The notes: generated by a model from the sequence alone, not told the origin. DNA of 64,000 bases from Microbulbifer sp. HZ11 (GCF_000708675.1 NZ_JELR01000001.1:62001-126000), one strand, 5' to 3'. Numbered from the stretch's first letter, positions 1 to 10,058 are shown. A program made the numbers and translations.

Positions 1-1328
1 GGTTGGTGTACACCCACTTTGACGGCCGCCGCTGGAGTGAACCGGGGATTACCGGTAATCGCTGGGCCGGTCGCCGTTCCCGTGTGCGGGGTGAGGGCGA
101 ACAAAGTCTGCCCGCGGTAGGGCCACGCTATCGTTATCAGGTCATTCAGGAAGCCAGTCACAATCCCTGGCTGTTTGCCATGGCAACCCCCCATTCCGGT
201 ACCCGGGGGGTGCGTACCACTGACGAAGATACCCTGATATATCGGAATCCGGTGGGTAGCCGGCTGGCCTACGATGTGCGCTCCTGGCCCCGGGACAGTA
301 TTCCCGCACAGTCTCAATTGAGCGCGGCTGAGCTGCGCCGCCATCTGCAGCTGCCGGATTCTGGAAACCCAGAGGCCCGGGCCTGGGCAGTCGCGCGGCG
401 GCAAGAGGGAATGGATGCGGAAGCCATTTCCCAGGCACTGCTGACCATGTATAACCGCAGTTTTACCTACACCCTGCAGCCACCTGCCTTGGGCGCCAAC
501 ACGGTGGACGAGTTTCTGTTCGGTACCCGGCAGGGATTCTGTGAACATTTCGCCAACAGCTACGTATTTACCATGCGCGCCGCCGGCGTGCCTGCTCGGG
601 TGGTGGCGGGCTATCAGGGAGGCGAGTGGGTAGAGCAGCAGGAATATCTGCTGGTGCGCCAGTACGACGCGCACGCCTGGGCGGAAATCTGGCTGCCGGA
701 GCGCGGCTGGGTACGTGTGGATCCCACCGCTTCCGTAGCGCCCCAGCGAATTCGCGACGGCCTGCAGAGTGCCGCGGCCGAAGAATTCATGCAGGATGCG
801 TTTTTGCCACTGCATAAAATTCCCTTTGTTACGCGCCTGCGGCTGCAGTGGGACATGATCAATTACCGTTGGTATCGCACGGTGGTGAGCTTCGATGCCG
901 AGCGCCAGGAAGGCCTGTTGCGTCGCCTTCTGGGAGAAATATCCCCCTTGCGTGTGGCGATCTTCCTGGGGACTCCGATGGCAATCGCTCTGGTGGCATT
1001 GCTGATCTGGCTGAAACTGTCCAGTCGTGGTCCCGCGCTAGCGCCGGCGGACCGGGTGTACCTGCGCTTTTGCAAGCGCATGGCGCGTGCAGGATTGCCG
1101 CGCAACCCCGGTGAGGCCCCGGGAGATTACGCACGGAGGGTCGAACGGGAATGGCCGGCACTTGGTCTCATGGTTCTACGTATCACCCTCGCCTATGAGA
1201 AGGCCGCTTTCGCCGATGACACTGGAGCACTCAAACAGCTGCGGCGTCTGGTGCGAGTCTTCTGGCCGCTGCGGCTTTCCGCGCGCTCTGGTATTTCCAC
1301 CAATTCTCTACCGACGTCGGCACGTTGA
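1..1328 (+). CDS. tgpA: TgpA-type transglutaminase, DUF3488/DUF4129 (3' part)
   Basis: The gene enters from outside the window; the reading frame is open from base 1, so the N-terminal membrane half is missing. What remains is a periplasmic transglutaminase-like domain with its papain-fold triad: Cys in GFCEHFA (codon 540-542), His in DAHAW (672-674) and Asp in DPTA (720-722). It is followed by one membrane segment (about 945-1015) and a cytoplasmic DUF4129-like tail rich in Arg. TgpA of Pseudomonas has this N-terminal TM block, external transglutaminase domain, TM, tail order; its substrate is not settled. In relatives it usually lies downstream of a MoxR ATPase and a DUF58 gene, which would be off the left edge. 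Family call is firm; the true start cannot be seen. Confidence 0.88.
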   Translation, partial: LVYTHFDGRRWSEPGITGNRWAGRRSRVRGEGEQSLPAVGPRYRYQVIQEASHNPWLFAMATPHSGTRGVRTTDEDTLIYRNPVGSRLAYDVRSWPRDSIPAQSQLSAAELRRHLQLPDSGNPEARAWAVARRQEGMDAEAISQALLTMYNRSFTYTLQPPALGANTVDEFLFGTRQGFCEHFANSYVFTMRAAGVPARVVAGYQGGEWVEQQEYLLVRQYDAHAWAEIWLPERGWVRVDPTASVAPQRIRDGLQSAAAEEFMQDAFLPLHKIPFVTRLRLQWDMINYRWYRTVVSFDAERQEGLLRRLLGEISPLRVAIFLGTPMAIALVALLIWLKLSSRGPALAPADRVYLRFCKRMARAGLPRNPGEAPGDYARRVEREWPALGLMVLRITLAYEKAAFADDTGALKQLRRLVRVFWPLRLSARSGISTNSLPTSAR

Positions 1329-1438
1329 TCGGTAAGTTGAGCTGGAGCGCGTACGAGGTAAAAACACCGGGTAAAAGTGTGGGACAATAGCGCCCCATTT
1401 TTGCAACTGCTGGCAAAGCTCAGGGGCGGCCGCGGTGA

Positions 1439-2713
1439 GTGATTGATTTTCCGGATTCTGCAATGGCTTTTCCCGCACTGGCGGCTCGACTACGCACCTT
1501 CCTGCTCGGCTTCAGCGGCACCTCTCTGGCTACTGGCCTGCAGGTGATATTGCTGCCGTGGATTGCCGTGTCGGTAGTGGAGTTGCCCGCTTTGCAATTG
1601 AGCTGGGTGCAGGCATCCGTTTTACTTCCCAATCTGATTTTTCTTCTATTTGGTGGCGCCCTGGCGGATCGCTTCGATGCTGCGCGTGTCGCCGCGTTAT
1701 CTTGCCTCGGGTTGGCTCTGTGTCATGGGGCGCTGGCATTTTTTCTTGTGGATTCCATACCCAGTTTGACGTTACTGCTGGCGTACGGAGTCAGCCTCGG
1801 TTTTTTCACCGCTTTTCTGCAGCCTGCACGGGAAAACCTGGTACAGCGCGGAGCCCGCAAGCCGGACGTGGGTACGCCGCTTCAGGAGAGTCATGTGCAA
1901 CATCTGGTGACCTGGATGATGATGGCTCAATACGGCGGTCAGGCAATGGGGATGCTTCTGGCCAGCCGCTTCGATCACTGGGGGGCAGAACCGCTGCTGA
2001 TGGTCCAGGTGGGTGTGCTGATTGGGGCAGCGGTATTGTTCTATTGCCTGCGCGAAAATGATCCGGCTAAGCAAGTGTCTGCGAAAAAATTACCGTCTGC
2101 GTTGCTGGAAGGGTTTGCGGAAGTGCGTAAGAGTCGCGCCATTTTTGAACTGGTGTTGCTGGTGGGCTTTAACGGCCTGGTACATATCGGTGTGTTTTTG
2201 GTGGTGTTGCCATTGATGGCTGAAAGTTACGGCCGCGGCGCCAGCTACTACGCGTCGCTGCAGATTGCCTTTGTGGTGGGTACTGTATTGGCCACCATCA
2301 CTATGTTACGGCGGGGACAGGGGGACCAACCGGGGCGCGGTGTTCTGATGTGCCTGCTGTACAGCGCGGCATTACTGATTGCCATCAGTTTTGGCCCCAC
2401 CGCACTTGGTCTGATGCTGTTGTGTGCCTGCTGGGGTGCGGTGGCGGCGGCCTCCGCGGCGCTTGGTAAATCCATTGTCCAACTACTGGCACCGGAACAG
2501 GTGCGCAGCCGAATTATTTCCATTTATCAGTTTTCCCTGTTTGGTTCTGCCGCCATCGGTGCGCTTGCTGCAGGTATCATAAGTGAATTTACCGCGCCAC
2601 TGGCCACATTGTGGTGGGCGGGAATCTTCAGCCTGCTTGCCTTTGTGCTGGTCTGGCTAAGCGGCGCACTGCGCCACTTGAACGTCCGCTCCTACGATAA
2701 TCCGAAACCTTAA
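1439..2713 (+). CDS. MFS transporter (MFS_3/EntS-like)
   Basis: A 424-residue hydrophobic protein with about 12 membrane segments. An MFS A-like motif follows TM2 (FGGALADRFDAARVA), and the spacing fits the MFS_3 group that contains the enterobactin exporter EntS. Substrate cannot be read from sequence. The frame opens with GTG at 1439; an in-frame ATG at 1463 starts MAFPALAARL and is an equally good or better start, since the eight extra residues are polar and not family-like. It stands alone, 110 nt after the transglutaminase gene and 45 nt before the HPP gene, so co-transcription with the latter is possible. Confidence 0.82.
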   Translation: MIDFPDSAMAFPALAARLRTFLLGFSGTSLATGLQVILLPWIAVSVVELPALQLSWVQASVLLPNLIFLLFGGALADRFDAARVAALSCLGLALCHGALAFFLVDSIPSLTLLLAYGVSLGFFTAFLQPARENLVQRGARKPDVGTPLQESHVQHLVTWMMMAQYGGQAMGMLLASRFDHWGAEPLLMVQVGVLIGAAVLFYCLRENDPAKQVSAKKLPSALLEGFAEVRKSRAIFELVLLVGFNGLVHIGVFLVVLPLMAESYGRGASYYASLQIAFVVGTVLATITMLRRGQGDQPGRGVLMCLLYSAALLIAISFGPTALGLMLLCACWGAVAAASAALGKSIVQLLAPEQVRSRIISIYQFSLFGSAAIGALAAGIISEFTAPLATLWWAGIFSLLAFVLVWLSGALRHLNVRSYDNPKP

Positions 2714-2758
2714 CGTCCACATCAATTCATAGCGCCATTTTGACCAACGGGGGTTACT

Positions 2759-3745
2759 TTGCGTCTGATCAGCGAGCTGCGCGCCTATCTGGGTATTGAA
2801 AAAAACAACACCAGCCATCGCGAAAAACTGATTTCGGCCCTGGGAGCGGCACTGGCAATTCTCGGGGTGTTCTGGGTGACTCAGCGGGCGCTGTCTGCGG
2901 GTGTCATCGATATCTCCACCAGCTATTTCATCATTGCTTCCATGGGGGCCAGTGCCGTATTGCTGTTTGCGGTTCCCCATGGCGCACTTTCCCAGCCGTG
3001 GTCGCTGGTGGGTGGGCATCTGGTCTCGGCCCTGGTGGGTGTTCTCTGTCACCGCTGGATTGGTGTCGAGCTGCTGGCGGCGGCCATGGCGGTAGGGGTT
3101 GCGGTTGCGGCCATGTACTACCTCCGTTGTATCCACCCACCTGGCGGTGCCACGGCCCTGACAGCCGTTACCGGCGGTGAAGCGGTGTATCAATTGGGGT
3201 TTGATTTTCTGCTGGTACCGATTTTGACCAATGCCCTGTTGATCCTCGCCGTGGCGGTTGCGTTTAACAGCCTGTTTCACTGGCGCCGTTACCCGGTGCA
3301 TCTCGGGCGGCGGCGAAAATCTCCCGTTACTGCGGAGCCTGAATCTCGTGAAACCGAAATTACCCAGGAAGATTTTGCCGCGGCGATTCAGGAACAGGAT
3401 TCTTACGTGGACATCACAGCCGAAGGGCTTACCGAATTACTGGAATTGGCCAAGCAGCATGCGGAGCGCAACGTGGTTCACCCACAGGAGATTGTGGGCG
3501 GGCGTTGTTACAGTAATGGCAAGTTGGGCAAACTGTGGAGTGTGCGGCAGGTGGTGGACGAATCTCAGGAACCACCGCCGACCAAGGACCGCGTCATTTA
3601 TAAAGTCCTCGCCGGGGAAGGCGCCTACGATACCGGTATCTGCCTGCGTGAGGAGTTTCGTCAGTGGGCGCGCTTCGAAGTGCAGCTGAAGGGCGGGCAC
3701 TGGGTAAAATCCCGCGATAGTGTGGACGACGAACACCCCGAATGA
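2759..3745 (+). CDS. HPP family membrane protein
   Basis: 328 residues. The N-terminal half (about 20-170) has four to five membrane segments with the family signature HPPGGATAL (about residues 122-130) that names the HPP family (PF04982); members have been linked to nitrite or anion transport in chloroplasts and cyanobacteria, but the bacterial role is unclear. The C-terminal half (about 180-328) is soluble and charged, where many relatives carry CBS domains; I cannot see a clear CBS pair here. The start used is TTG at 2759; no better ATG precedes the first membrane segment. It converges on the GH13 gene. Confidence 0.8.
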   Translation: MRLISELRAYLGIEKNNTSHREKLISALGAALAILGVFWVTQRALSAGVIDISTSYFIIASMGASAVLLFAVPHGALSQPWSLVGGHLVSALVGVLCHRWIGVELLAAAMAVGVAVAAMYYLRCIHPPGGATALTAVTGGEAVYQLGFDFLLVPILTNALLILAVAVAFNSLFHWRRYPVHLGRRRKSPVTAEPESRETEITQEDFAAAIQEQDSYVDITAEGLTELLELAKQHAERNVVHPQEIVGGRCYSNGKLGKLWSVRQVVDESQEPPPTKDRVIYKVLAGEGAYDTGICLREEFRQWARFEVQLKGGHWVKSRDSVDDEHPE

Positions 3746-3757
3746 CGGAGGTCCGTC
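3744..3757. terminator. Possible small hairpin between convergent genes
   Basis: GACGGA-GG-TCCGTC, a 6-bp perfect stem overlapping the HPP stop codon, sits in the 38-nt gap before the convergent GH13 gene. No T-tract follows on either strand, so terminator function is weakly supported. Confidence 0.25.
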
Positions 3758-3783
3758 GCACTGCCTGTGCTTAATAGACGTCA

Positions 3784-5538
3784 CTACCAGCGGTTGCTGA
3801 TCCACATGGTCTGATACGGATCCAGCGTCACTGTCGCCAGCATATCGTCGAATATCGCATCACTGATCAAATCTTTCCATTGGTCTGTGCCAATCAGGTT
3901 GATGGCGTTCAGATGAATGGTGTGGGGCTGATCGGAAATATTGTTCAGGCAGAAAATACTCTGCCGGCGATCCAGACTCTGGCGCCAGAACGCAAACACC
4001 TGATCACCAAGGTGCAGGGTAAACTGGGTCGCGTTCGGGTGGAACGCCGGCTGTTCACGGCGCAACTGGATCAGCCGGCGCAGTTTGTGAAACACCTGGT
4101 GGTGATGGGTCTCCGGATTGGCCAGACGTTCATTCAACTCCTGTTCCTGCCACTGACGACGATTGATGGCGCGGTTGTGGCCGTGTTCCTTCATGCGCTC
4201 ATAGTCATTGGTGGTGCCCACAAGACTGTGCAGGTAAAACGCCGGAATGCCCTCAAGTGCCAGCATAATCGCATGGGCGCAAATAAATCGGTTCAGTTGC
4301 CAGCTATCTTCCCCCTCGGTAGTTCCCTTTAACGCGTCAAATAGGGAAATGTTGATCTCGTAGGGTTTATTGCTGCCGTCATCCAGTGCACGCCAGGAAA
4401 TCTGCCCGCCAAAATTCTCCATGGTCTGAATCAGGGCTTCCTGCTCGCTGTCATCCAGCAGACCTTCTACTGGCCTCAATCCGATACCGTCGTGAGAGGC
4501 GATAAAATTGAAATAGGTTGTACCGTTCTGGGCCGGTGGCATGCTCATCAGCCAGTTTTTCAGATAGCGGCAGTTTCCGGTCACCAGGGTGTTGACCAGT
4601 AGCGGGGGCAGGGAGAAGTTGTAGATGCAATGTGCTTCGTTGGCATTGCCGAAGTACGACAGGTTCTCCTGATTGGGAATATTGGTCTCGGTAATGATTA
4701 CCGCGTTGGGGTTGGCATGTTCAATCAGTGTCCGCAATAACCGTACGATTTCGTGGGTTTCTGCGAGATTCAGACAGTTGGTGCCAAGAGTTTTCCAGAT
4801 AAAGGCAACCGCATCCAGGCGGAATACCCGTACCCCCATATCCAGATACATGCGGATAATATCCACGATCTTGGCCAGGACTTTGGGGTTGGCAAAATTC
4901 AGGTCAACCTGGTCGTGACCAAATGTACACCACACATGCCGGGTACCCCGTGGCGTATCGGTGGCGCGCAGTAGGGGGGTAACCCTCGGGCGCACTACTT
5001 TCGTGAGGTCTTCTTTCGGGTCCGCCTCAACAAAAAAGTCGCTACCTGGATCAATACCTTCCTGATAATTCAAGAACCATTCATGCTGGGCGGAGCAGTG
5101 ATTGATGACCAGATCGGCCATCAGGTGGAAGTCGGTACTGATCCGCAGGATATCGCTCCAGTCACCGAGGCTTGGGTCTACCTGCTTATAGGCGGACACC
5201 GCAAAGCCGTCGTCACTGGAATAGGGGAAGAACGGTAATATATGCACCGTGTTGATCAGCATTGGAAAATGCGCCTGCAGGAAGTGGTGCAGGGTTTTCA
5301 GCGGTGGCTGGTTATCGTTCAGGATACTGTTCCCGTAGGTTATCACCGCGATATCTGTCTGGTCCCAGAGATTCTTATGGGCGATGGGACTCTGGCAGTC
5401 TTCGTCCAGACGCATGGTCCGAATCAGTTCCTGAGCAATGGGTTCGACCTCGAGTTCCGGATAGATAAATGCCAGGTGATCCACCACCTTCTGATGTAAA
5501 ACTTCCTCGATTGGTAAGTTCGCCGTCGGTTGATTCAC
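3784..5538 (-). CDS. GH13_18 sucrose-phosphorylase-like enzyme, probable glucosylglycerate (or glucosylglycerol) phosphorylase
   Basis: 584 residues, an alpha-amylase-fold retaining phosphorylase. The GH13 catalytic regions are visible: nucleophile Asp in FRLDAVAF, acid/base Glu in IITETNIP, and the stabilising Asp in ASHDGIGL. Length and motifs fit GH13 subfamily 18, which includes sucrose phosphorylase, glucosylglycerate phosphorylase and 2-O-glucosylglycerol phosphorylase. Genomic context favours glucosylglycerate: it is third in a minus-strand operon after a glucosyl-3-phosphoglycerate phosphatase-like and a synthase gene, 46 nt downstream of the latter. It would recover glucose-1-phosphate and glycerate when the osmolyte is no longer needed. 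Start is GTG at 5538, with GGGGGA (5543-5548) as ribosome binding site. The acceptor specificity is inferred from neighbours, not from residues. Confidence 0.85.
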   Translation of the reverse strand: MNQPTANLPIEEVLHQKVVDHLAFIYPELEVEPIAQELIRTMRLDEDCQSPIAHKNLWDQTDIAVITYGNSILNDNQPPLKTLHHFLQAHFPMLINTVHILPFFPYSSDDGFAVSAYKQVDPSLGDWSDILRISTDFHLMADLVINHCSAQHEWFLNYQEGIDPGSDFFVEADPKEDLTKVVRPRVTPLLRATDTPRGTRHVWCTFGHDQVDLNFANPKVLAKIVDIIRMYLDMGVRVFRLDAVAFIWKTLGTNCLNLAETHEIVRLLRTLIEHANPNAVIITETNIPNQENLSYFGNANEAHCIYNFSLPPLLVNTLVTGNCRYLKNWLMSMPPAQNGTTYFNFIASHDGIGLRPVEGLLDDSEQEALIQTMENFGGQISWRALDDGSNKPYEINISLFDALKGTTEGEDSWQLNRFICAHAIMLALEGIPAFYLHSLVGTTNDYERMKEHGHNRAINRRQWQEQELNERLANPETHHHQVFHKLRRLIQLRREQPAFHPNATQFTLHLGDQVFAFWRQSLDRRQSIFCLNNISDQPHTIHLNAINLIGTDQWKDLISDAIFDDMLATVTLDPYQTMWISNRW

Positions 5539-5584
5539 TGTGTCCCCCGTTGCATTGTGATGCTGGTCTTGCCGTTGTTTTTTG

Positions 5585-6808
5585 TTATGCGTTGTATTCT
5601 TCGTAGTCCGCTTCCACGGCCTGTTTCAGTTGCTTCAGGAATCCGGGTTCGGCACTGGTGATACGGTTCCAGCTTGGTATAAAAGGTGTTTCCATTGGAT
5701 TGTCCAGAAATGCCTGTCCGGCTTTTACCAGATTGCTGGCAAACAATTCGACGGTCTGCTCTTCTTTGTGAATGTCGAAATTGAGGCCGTTTATGAGGGC
5801 ATCATTGCGATAGGTTTCCACGAAATCCAGCGCAATACGGAAGTAGGTAGCCTTGATGCTGCGGAAGGTTTCCGAGGAAAAGACGGTGCCCTGGGTGGCC
5901 AACTTGCGGAAAAACGATTTGGCTATATCAATGGACATTTTTGATAGGCCGCAATGTTCGTCGTCAAAGGATACATCCTGGTGCTTGTGGTCGTAGGCGT
6001 GGGCAATATCTACTTGGCACAGTCGGTTGGTGGAGTAGTTCCGGTGCATTTCAGATAGCACACCGATTTCCAGGCCCCAGTCACTGGGGATGCGCAGGTC
6101 GTTGATAACATCGCGGCGGAAGGAAAATTCACCAGCGAGCGAATAGCGGAAGCTGTCCATGTACTCCAGATATTTGGTGTGGCCGTATATTTTCTTTAAT
6201 GTGCGGATCAGCGGAGTGACAAGGAGACGGCACACGCGGCCGTTGATTTTGCCGTTGGCGACGCGGGAGTAATAACCCTTGCAGAATTCGTAACTGAATT
6301 GTGGATTGGCCACTGGATAAAACAGGCGTGCGAGCATCATGCGGTTATATGTGACGATGTCACAGTCATGTAGCGCAATGGCCTCGCCACGACGGGATGC
6401 GAGAATATAACCCAGGCAGTACCACACGTTTCGACCTTTCCCCGCATCTTGGGGAGCGAGGCCGTCTCGCTGTAGCTGTGCATCCAGTTCGCGCAGGCGC
6501 GGGCCATCATTCCACAATACCCGTACGTGCTGCGGCAGGATTTTGAATTGCTTTAGTGCATCCCGATACTGGTCTTCATTGGCGCGGTCCAGCCCGATCA
6601 CAATTTCTGAAAGGTAAGGTACTTCTGCCAGTATTTCGAGAATCTTGGGTAGCGCCTCGCCTTCGAGCTCTGAATAAAGAGAGGGAAGCAGCAGGGACAT
6701 AGGGCGGTGTTTAGAGAAGCGAATCAGGTCCGCTTCCATATCCTCCAGGCTGCGGTTGGAAAGATTGTGCAGGGTCGTGATGTCACCATTCTGAAAAAAA
6801 TCGGTCAC
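5585..6808 (-). CDS. gpgS: Glucosyl-3-phosphoglycerate synthase
   Basis: 407-residue cytosolic GT-A glycosyltransferase that joins a nucleotide-activated glucose to 3-phosphoglycerate, the first step to glucosylglycerate. A metal/nucleotide-binding DxD-type segment is seen in [10 protein letters not shown], preceded by a GKGRNVWYC segment that matches the GpgS/MpgS-like group, and the length fits bacterial GpgS. Start is GTG at 6808 with AGGAAG about 8 nt upstream. It lies 33 nt after the phosphatase gene and 46 nt before the phosphorylase gene on the same strand, so the three are very likely one operon. Mannosyl-3-phosphoglycerate synthase is a less likely alternative. Confidence 0.85.
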   Translation of the reverse strand: MTDFFQNGDITTLHNLSNRSLEDMEADLIRFSKHRPMSLLLPSLYSELEGEALPKILEILAEVPYLSEIVIGLDRANEDQYRDALKQFKILPQHVRVLWNDGPRLRELDAQLQRDGLAPQDAGKGRNVWYCLGYILASRRGEAIALHDCDIVTYNRMMLARLFYPVANPQFSYEFCKGYYSRVANGKINGRVCRLLVTPLIRTLKKIYGHTKYLEYMDSFRYSLAGEFSFRRDVINDLRIPSDWGLEIGVLSEMHRNYSTNRLCQVDIAHAYDHKHQDVSFDDEHCGLSKMSIDIAKSFFRKLATQGTVFSSETFRSIKATYFRIALDFVETYRNDALINGLNFDIHKEEQTVELFASNLVKAGQAFLDNPMETPFIPSWNRITSAEPGFLKQLKQAVEADYEEYNA

Positions 6809-6841
6809 GGTTTGCTTCCTGTTTTACGACGGTAGAAGTTT

Positions 6842-7690
6842 TTACAAGGGTAGAAGTTCGGTGGCGAGAATGTCCTGAATGGCCAGTGCCCAGCCCAACG
6901 GGCCAGTTTCCTGGGTAACGATCAGTTCAGGATGATGAGGTAATTCGGGGGGCGCGTGGGAGGGCGAGCGCACGATAACAGCGACGTCGGCAATCTTCAG
7001 CATGTCCAGATCATTGGGCCCGTCGCCACTGGCGATCAGCTTGCACGAACGGTCGGTGTAGTGCTGGTAGGTCTTCTTCAGCAACTTTGTCGCCTGGCCT
7101 TTGTCGGTTTGTCCCAACACATGCAGGAAACGTCCGCCCTGGAGAGTGGCGAAGCCGGCGGCATTGGCACGGGCGGCAAAGGCAGCTTTTTCTTGTTCGT
7201 TACCGCGCCATAACAGCGGCTCGGAATAGCCGCGGCGGTTGGCCTGTTCCGCTTCACTGGCGTTCAGGCCCGTAGCTGCGACGATTTCCTCATTGCTGGC
7301 GGAGGAAAAACTCAGGTAGGGCACACCGTGGCTTTCGCCGTCGTTGTGCAGAAAGTCCACAATGCTCTGGCGCTGTGCGCCTGGCTCCAGCACCCAGTAA
7401 CCATCCTCTTCCCGTGCCAACTCCGGCTTATTCGGAAAATATCCCGCGGGTATAAAAATCGCCGATCCGTTTTCAACAATAAACGGGTGCTGGTTCTGCA
7501 GCGCATCCCGCAGGGCCAGCATTTCATCGCGGGTTTTACTGCTGTTGAGGATCACCGGTATACCGGCGGATTCCAGCTGTTGCAGGGTGGCATCGGCAGG
7601 CTGGTGGGAGTAGCTGAAATGATCCAGCAGAGTGCCGTCCAGATCACTGGCGATTAGCCATTGGGTTTTCGGGCTCGCTATTGTCGTCAT
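6842..7690 (-). CDS. HAD-IIB phosphatase, glucosyl-/mannosyl-3-phosphoglycerate phosphatase
   Basis: 282 residues from ATG at 7690 (MTTIASPKTQ); an in-frame GTG at 7735 would add 15 Lys/Arg-rich residues and is less likely. HAD motif I is IASDLDGTLLD with both catalytic aspartates, motif II is ILNSSKTRDE, and motifs III/IV are in GDGPNDLDML, with the large IIB cap between. The enzyme removes the phosphate from glucosyl-3-phosphoglycerate to give glucosylglycerate. First gene of the three-gene osmolyte operon; the mannosyl-versus-glucosyl call rests on the GpgS neighbour. Confidence 0.82.
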   Translation of the reverse strand: MTTIASPKTQWLIASDLDGTLLDHFSYSHQPADATLQQLESAGIPVILNSSKTRDEMLALRDALQNQHPFIVENGSAIFIPAGYFPNKPELAREEDGYWVLEPGAQRQSIVDFLHNDGESHGVPYLSFSSASNEEIVAATGLNASEAEQANRRGYSEPLLWRGNEQEKAAFAARANAAGFATLQGGRFLHVLGQTDKGQATKLLKKTYQHYTDRSCKLIASGDGPNDLDMLKIADVAVIVRSPSHAPPELPHHPELIVTQETGPLGWALAIQDILATELLPL

Positions 7691-7945
7691 TCGATTCCGT
7701 TTTTCTGGCTTCTTTTTCTGGCCTGGCGTCGGCACGAAAAAATGCGTGCGCTAATTAGGTAATCCAAAAATAGTGCCAGTCAGAGGAAAACGAGCCATTG
7801 CACCGGTTCAGAGCAGTGGATTGGCGTCAGAATCTTTTAGTTCGGATTTGTCGGGCCAGAAATGTGCGGAACCTGCATCGTATTGGTGAGCACACTGCAG
7901 GCTAATTTTATGATTGCACCGCAGTGGTGCGCGCAGGAGGGAGGG

Positions 7946-7976
7946 AAAGCCCCACCGGCACAGCCGGTGAGGCTTT
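7946..7976 (-). terminator. Rho-independent-type terminator of sppA
   Basis: On the minus strand, AAAGCC-CACCGGC and its complement form a strong G+C-rich stem with a 3-nt loop, starting 9 nt beyond the sppA stop codon. The A/T ends of the stem (AAAGCC/GGCTTT) supply a short T run. The rest of the 7.70-7.99 kb gap shows nothing I can name. Confidence 0.7.
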
Positions 7977-7985
7977 AAAAGGCGA

Positions 7986-9854
7986 TCAGGGCGCGGAGCA
8001 CCCCAGGCAGCGCGCATAGAGTGCGCGGGGATCTTTAAAGGTTTGCAGTTCCGCCAGGGGCTGTACCGCCGGACGAACGCTGTTCAGCCAGGCACCCAGC
8101 GGCAGGTTGCGCTCCACGCTGGCAGAGACATGGGCGTCCACATTTTCCGCCAGGGCGCGCATGATTTTTTCGCTCGGGGTCAGCTCGCGCTGAATTTCCA
8201 TCACTTCATACTTTTCCAGCTCGGCCAGCTGCGCGGCATCGGCGATGGCATCGTTGAGGTTGCCCAGTTCATCTACCAGACCCAGTTCGTGGGCGGCGCG
8301 GCCGGTCCAGACCTGGCCCTGGGCGATTTTATGAATTTCCTCCGGCGTACTGTTGCGCGCTTCCGCGACCAACTGCAGGAATTGCGCGTAGGTGTGCTCC
8401 ACGCCCTGTTGCAGGATGTTTGCGGCGGCCTCTGGCAGGGCGCGGTCGAGGCGCATGGTGCCCGCTAGTTCGGTGGTGCCCACGCCGTCGTTGTAGATGC
8501 CCAGGTGTTCCAGGGAGTCTTCGAAAGTGGGGAAGGCGCCAAACACACCAATGGAGCCGGTAATGGTGGAGGGGGATGCCCAGATGCGATCGCCGCCGGC
8601 AGAAATCCAGTAGCCACCGGAGGCGGCGACGCTGCCCATGGAGATCACTACGGGAATACCGGCTTCGCGGGTAGCGAGTAGCTCCTGGCGAATGGCCTCG
8701 GAAGCGAAGGCGGAGCCGCCGGGGCTGTCAATACGCAGTACCAGCGCCTTGACGTTTTTCTCGCGGGCCTCGGCAATCAGTTTACCGAGCGTGGTACTAC
8801 CGATCTGTCCCGCAGGCGCTTCGCCATCGATGATGGCGCCGGCGGCACTGATCAGGCCAATTTTATCTTTCTGCAGACGGGGGTCCGGCAGGTTGGTGAG
8901 TTTGACCTGACGCAGGTAATCGTGGGCGTAGATGCCGCTGTACTGGGATTTGTCGTCGTTGGCGACGCCAACCACTTCCTGCAGCTCTTCGATGGCGGCG
9001 CGGCGGGTGAGCAGCTTGTCGACAAACTTGTTGGCCAGTGCGGCCTTGGCCCAGCTTCCGCCTTCTGCGCGTAGGTTTTGCGGCAGGTCGGCAATGTAGC
9101 TGTCGATGGCGTTGGGCGGCAGGTTGCGCAGGCCGGTGACCTGTTCGGTGTACTCGTTCCACAGCTGGTGCAACCAGCGGGCGTTGTTTTCCCGGGAGGC
9201 GGGAGACATGTCGTCGCGGGTGTAGGGTTCGATAAAGTCTTTGTAATCGCCCACACGGAACACGTGGAAGTTGATTTTCAGCTTATCCAGGGCGCTTTTG
9301 TAGTAGTTGCGGTAGCTGCCGAAGCCGGTGAGCAGTAGGGAGCCCATGGGGTTCATGTAGACCTTGTCGGCGTGGCTGGCGAGGAAGTACTGCCCCTGGG
9401 TGTAGTTGTCGCCGATGGCGTAGACCGGTTTTTCACTGGCTTTGAAGCGCTGTACGGCTTCGCCGACTTCTTCGAGTTTGCTGAGGCTGGCGCCGGCGAG
9501 GTGATCGAGTTCGAGCACGAGTGCGCTGATACGGTTGTCGTTGGCGGCGGCGTCGATGGCGTCGACGAGGTCTTTTACGCGGGTTTCCGGTGGTGAGGCG
9601 GGGCCGCCCAGGAAACTGGGAACGCCACTGGGTTGGCTGACTTCGTCGACGAGGAAGCCGCCGGGGGCAACTTTGAGGGCGCCGCCCTGGGGTACGGTGA
9701 TGCGCTCTTCACCGCCGAAGATGGCCATGCCGATAAACAGGAGCAAAAGAAGGAAGAGGATGTTGGTGAATACCCGGCGCAGCCAGGTGATGGCTCCACC
9801 AATGGCGCCAAAAAAGCGACGAATAAGGCCGCGACGTCGTGTTGATTCGGTCAA
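7986..9854 (-). CDS. sppA: Signal peptide peptidase SppA, 67K (protease IV) type
   Basis: 622 residues, the double-length Gram-negative form. An Arg-rich N-terminus and one membrane anchor (about residues 28-46) are followed by two tandem S49 domains. Catalytic residues by family analogy: Lys in RVGDYKDFIEPY in the first domain and Ser in GSVAASGGYW in the second; RDDMSPASREN matches the E. coli enzyme closely. It degrades released signal peptides in the inner membrane. The gene is followed by a clear terminator and preceded by a 236-nt gap containing inverted-repeat element copy A. Confidence 0.95.
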   Translation of the reverse strand: MTESTRRRGLIRRFFGAIGGAITWLRRVFTNILFLLLLLFIGMAIFGGEERITVPQGGALKVAPGGFLVDEVSQPSGVPSFLGGPASPPETRVKDLVDAIDAAANDNRISALVLELDHLAGASLSKLEEVGEAVQRFKASEKPVYAIGDNYTQGQYFLASHADKVYMNPMGSLLLTGFGSYRNYYKSALDKLKINFHVFRVGDYKDFIEPYTRDDMSPASRENNARWLHQLWNEYTEQVTGLRNLPPNAIDSYIADLPQNLRAEGGSWAKAALANKFVDKLLTRRAAIEELQEVVGVANDDKSQYSGIYAHDYLRQVKLTNLPDPRLQKDKIGLISAAGAIIDGEAPAGQIGSTTLGKLIAEAREKNVKALVLRIDSPGGSAFASEAIRQELLATREAGIPVVISMGSVAASGGYWISAGGDRIWASPSTITGSIGVFGAFPTFEDSLEHLGIYNDGVGTTELAGTMRLDRALPEAAANILQQGVEHTYAQFLQLVAEARNSTPEEIHKIAQGQVWTGRAAHELGLVDELGNLNDAIADAAQLAELEKYEVMEIQRELTPSEKIMRALAENVDAHVSASVERNLPLGAWLNSVRPAVQPLAELQTFKDPRALYARCLGCSAP

Positions 9855-9940
9855 ACCTGAAACTCCTTGTTGTTCGGTCTATGGGGCTTCTTTCTTGTGG
9901 CCCTTGGAAGTTCTTAATTAGCACTGTGGCGTCACTACTG

Positions 9941-10047
9941 CCGGGTATAGCCTCGCGAGACACGGGCTAGGCGCCCCCCCTCAACCCATCCATGGGGGCT
10001 CTTCCGCGAGGTCCTTCTCGCGGAAGGTCTCACAAGGCTGTACCCGG
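9941..10047. repeat. Inverted-repeat element, copy A
   Basis: Imperfect terminal inverted repeats of 21 bp (9941-9961 and 10027-10047; core GGGTATAGCCT and its complement) enclose a shared central block around CATCCATGGGGGCTC and an inner perfect hairpin CTTCCGCGAG/CTCGCGGAAG (10001-10026). The same architecture recurs at 59176-59270, so this is a dispersed repeat and not a one-off hairpin. It lies 87 nt upstream of sppA and downstream of the DUF2069 gene. Confidence 0.8.
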
Positions 10048-10058
10048 TATCAGCGCCT

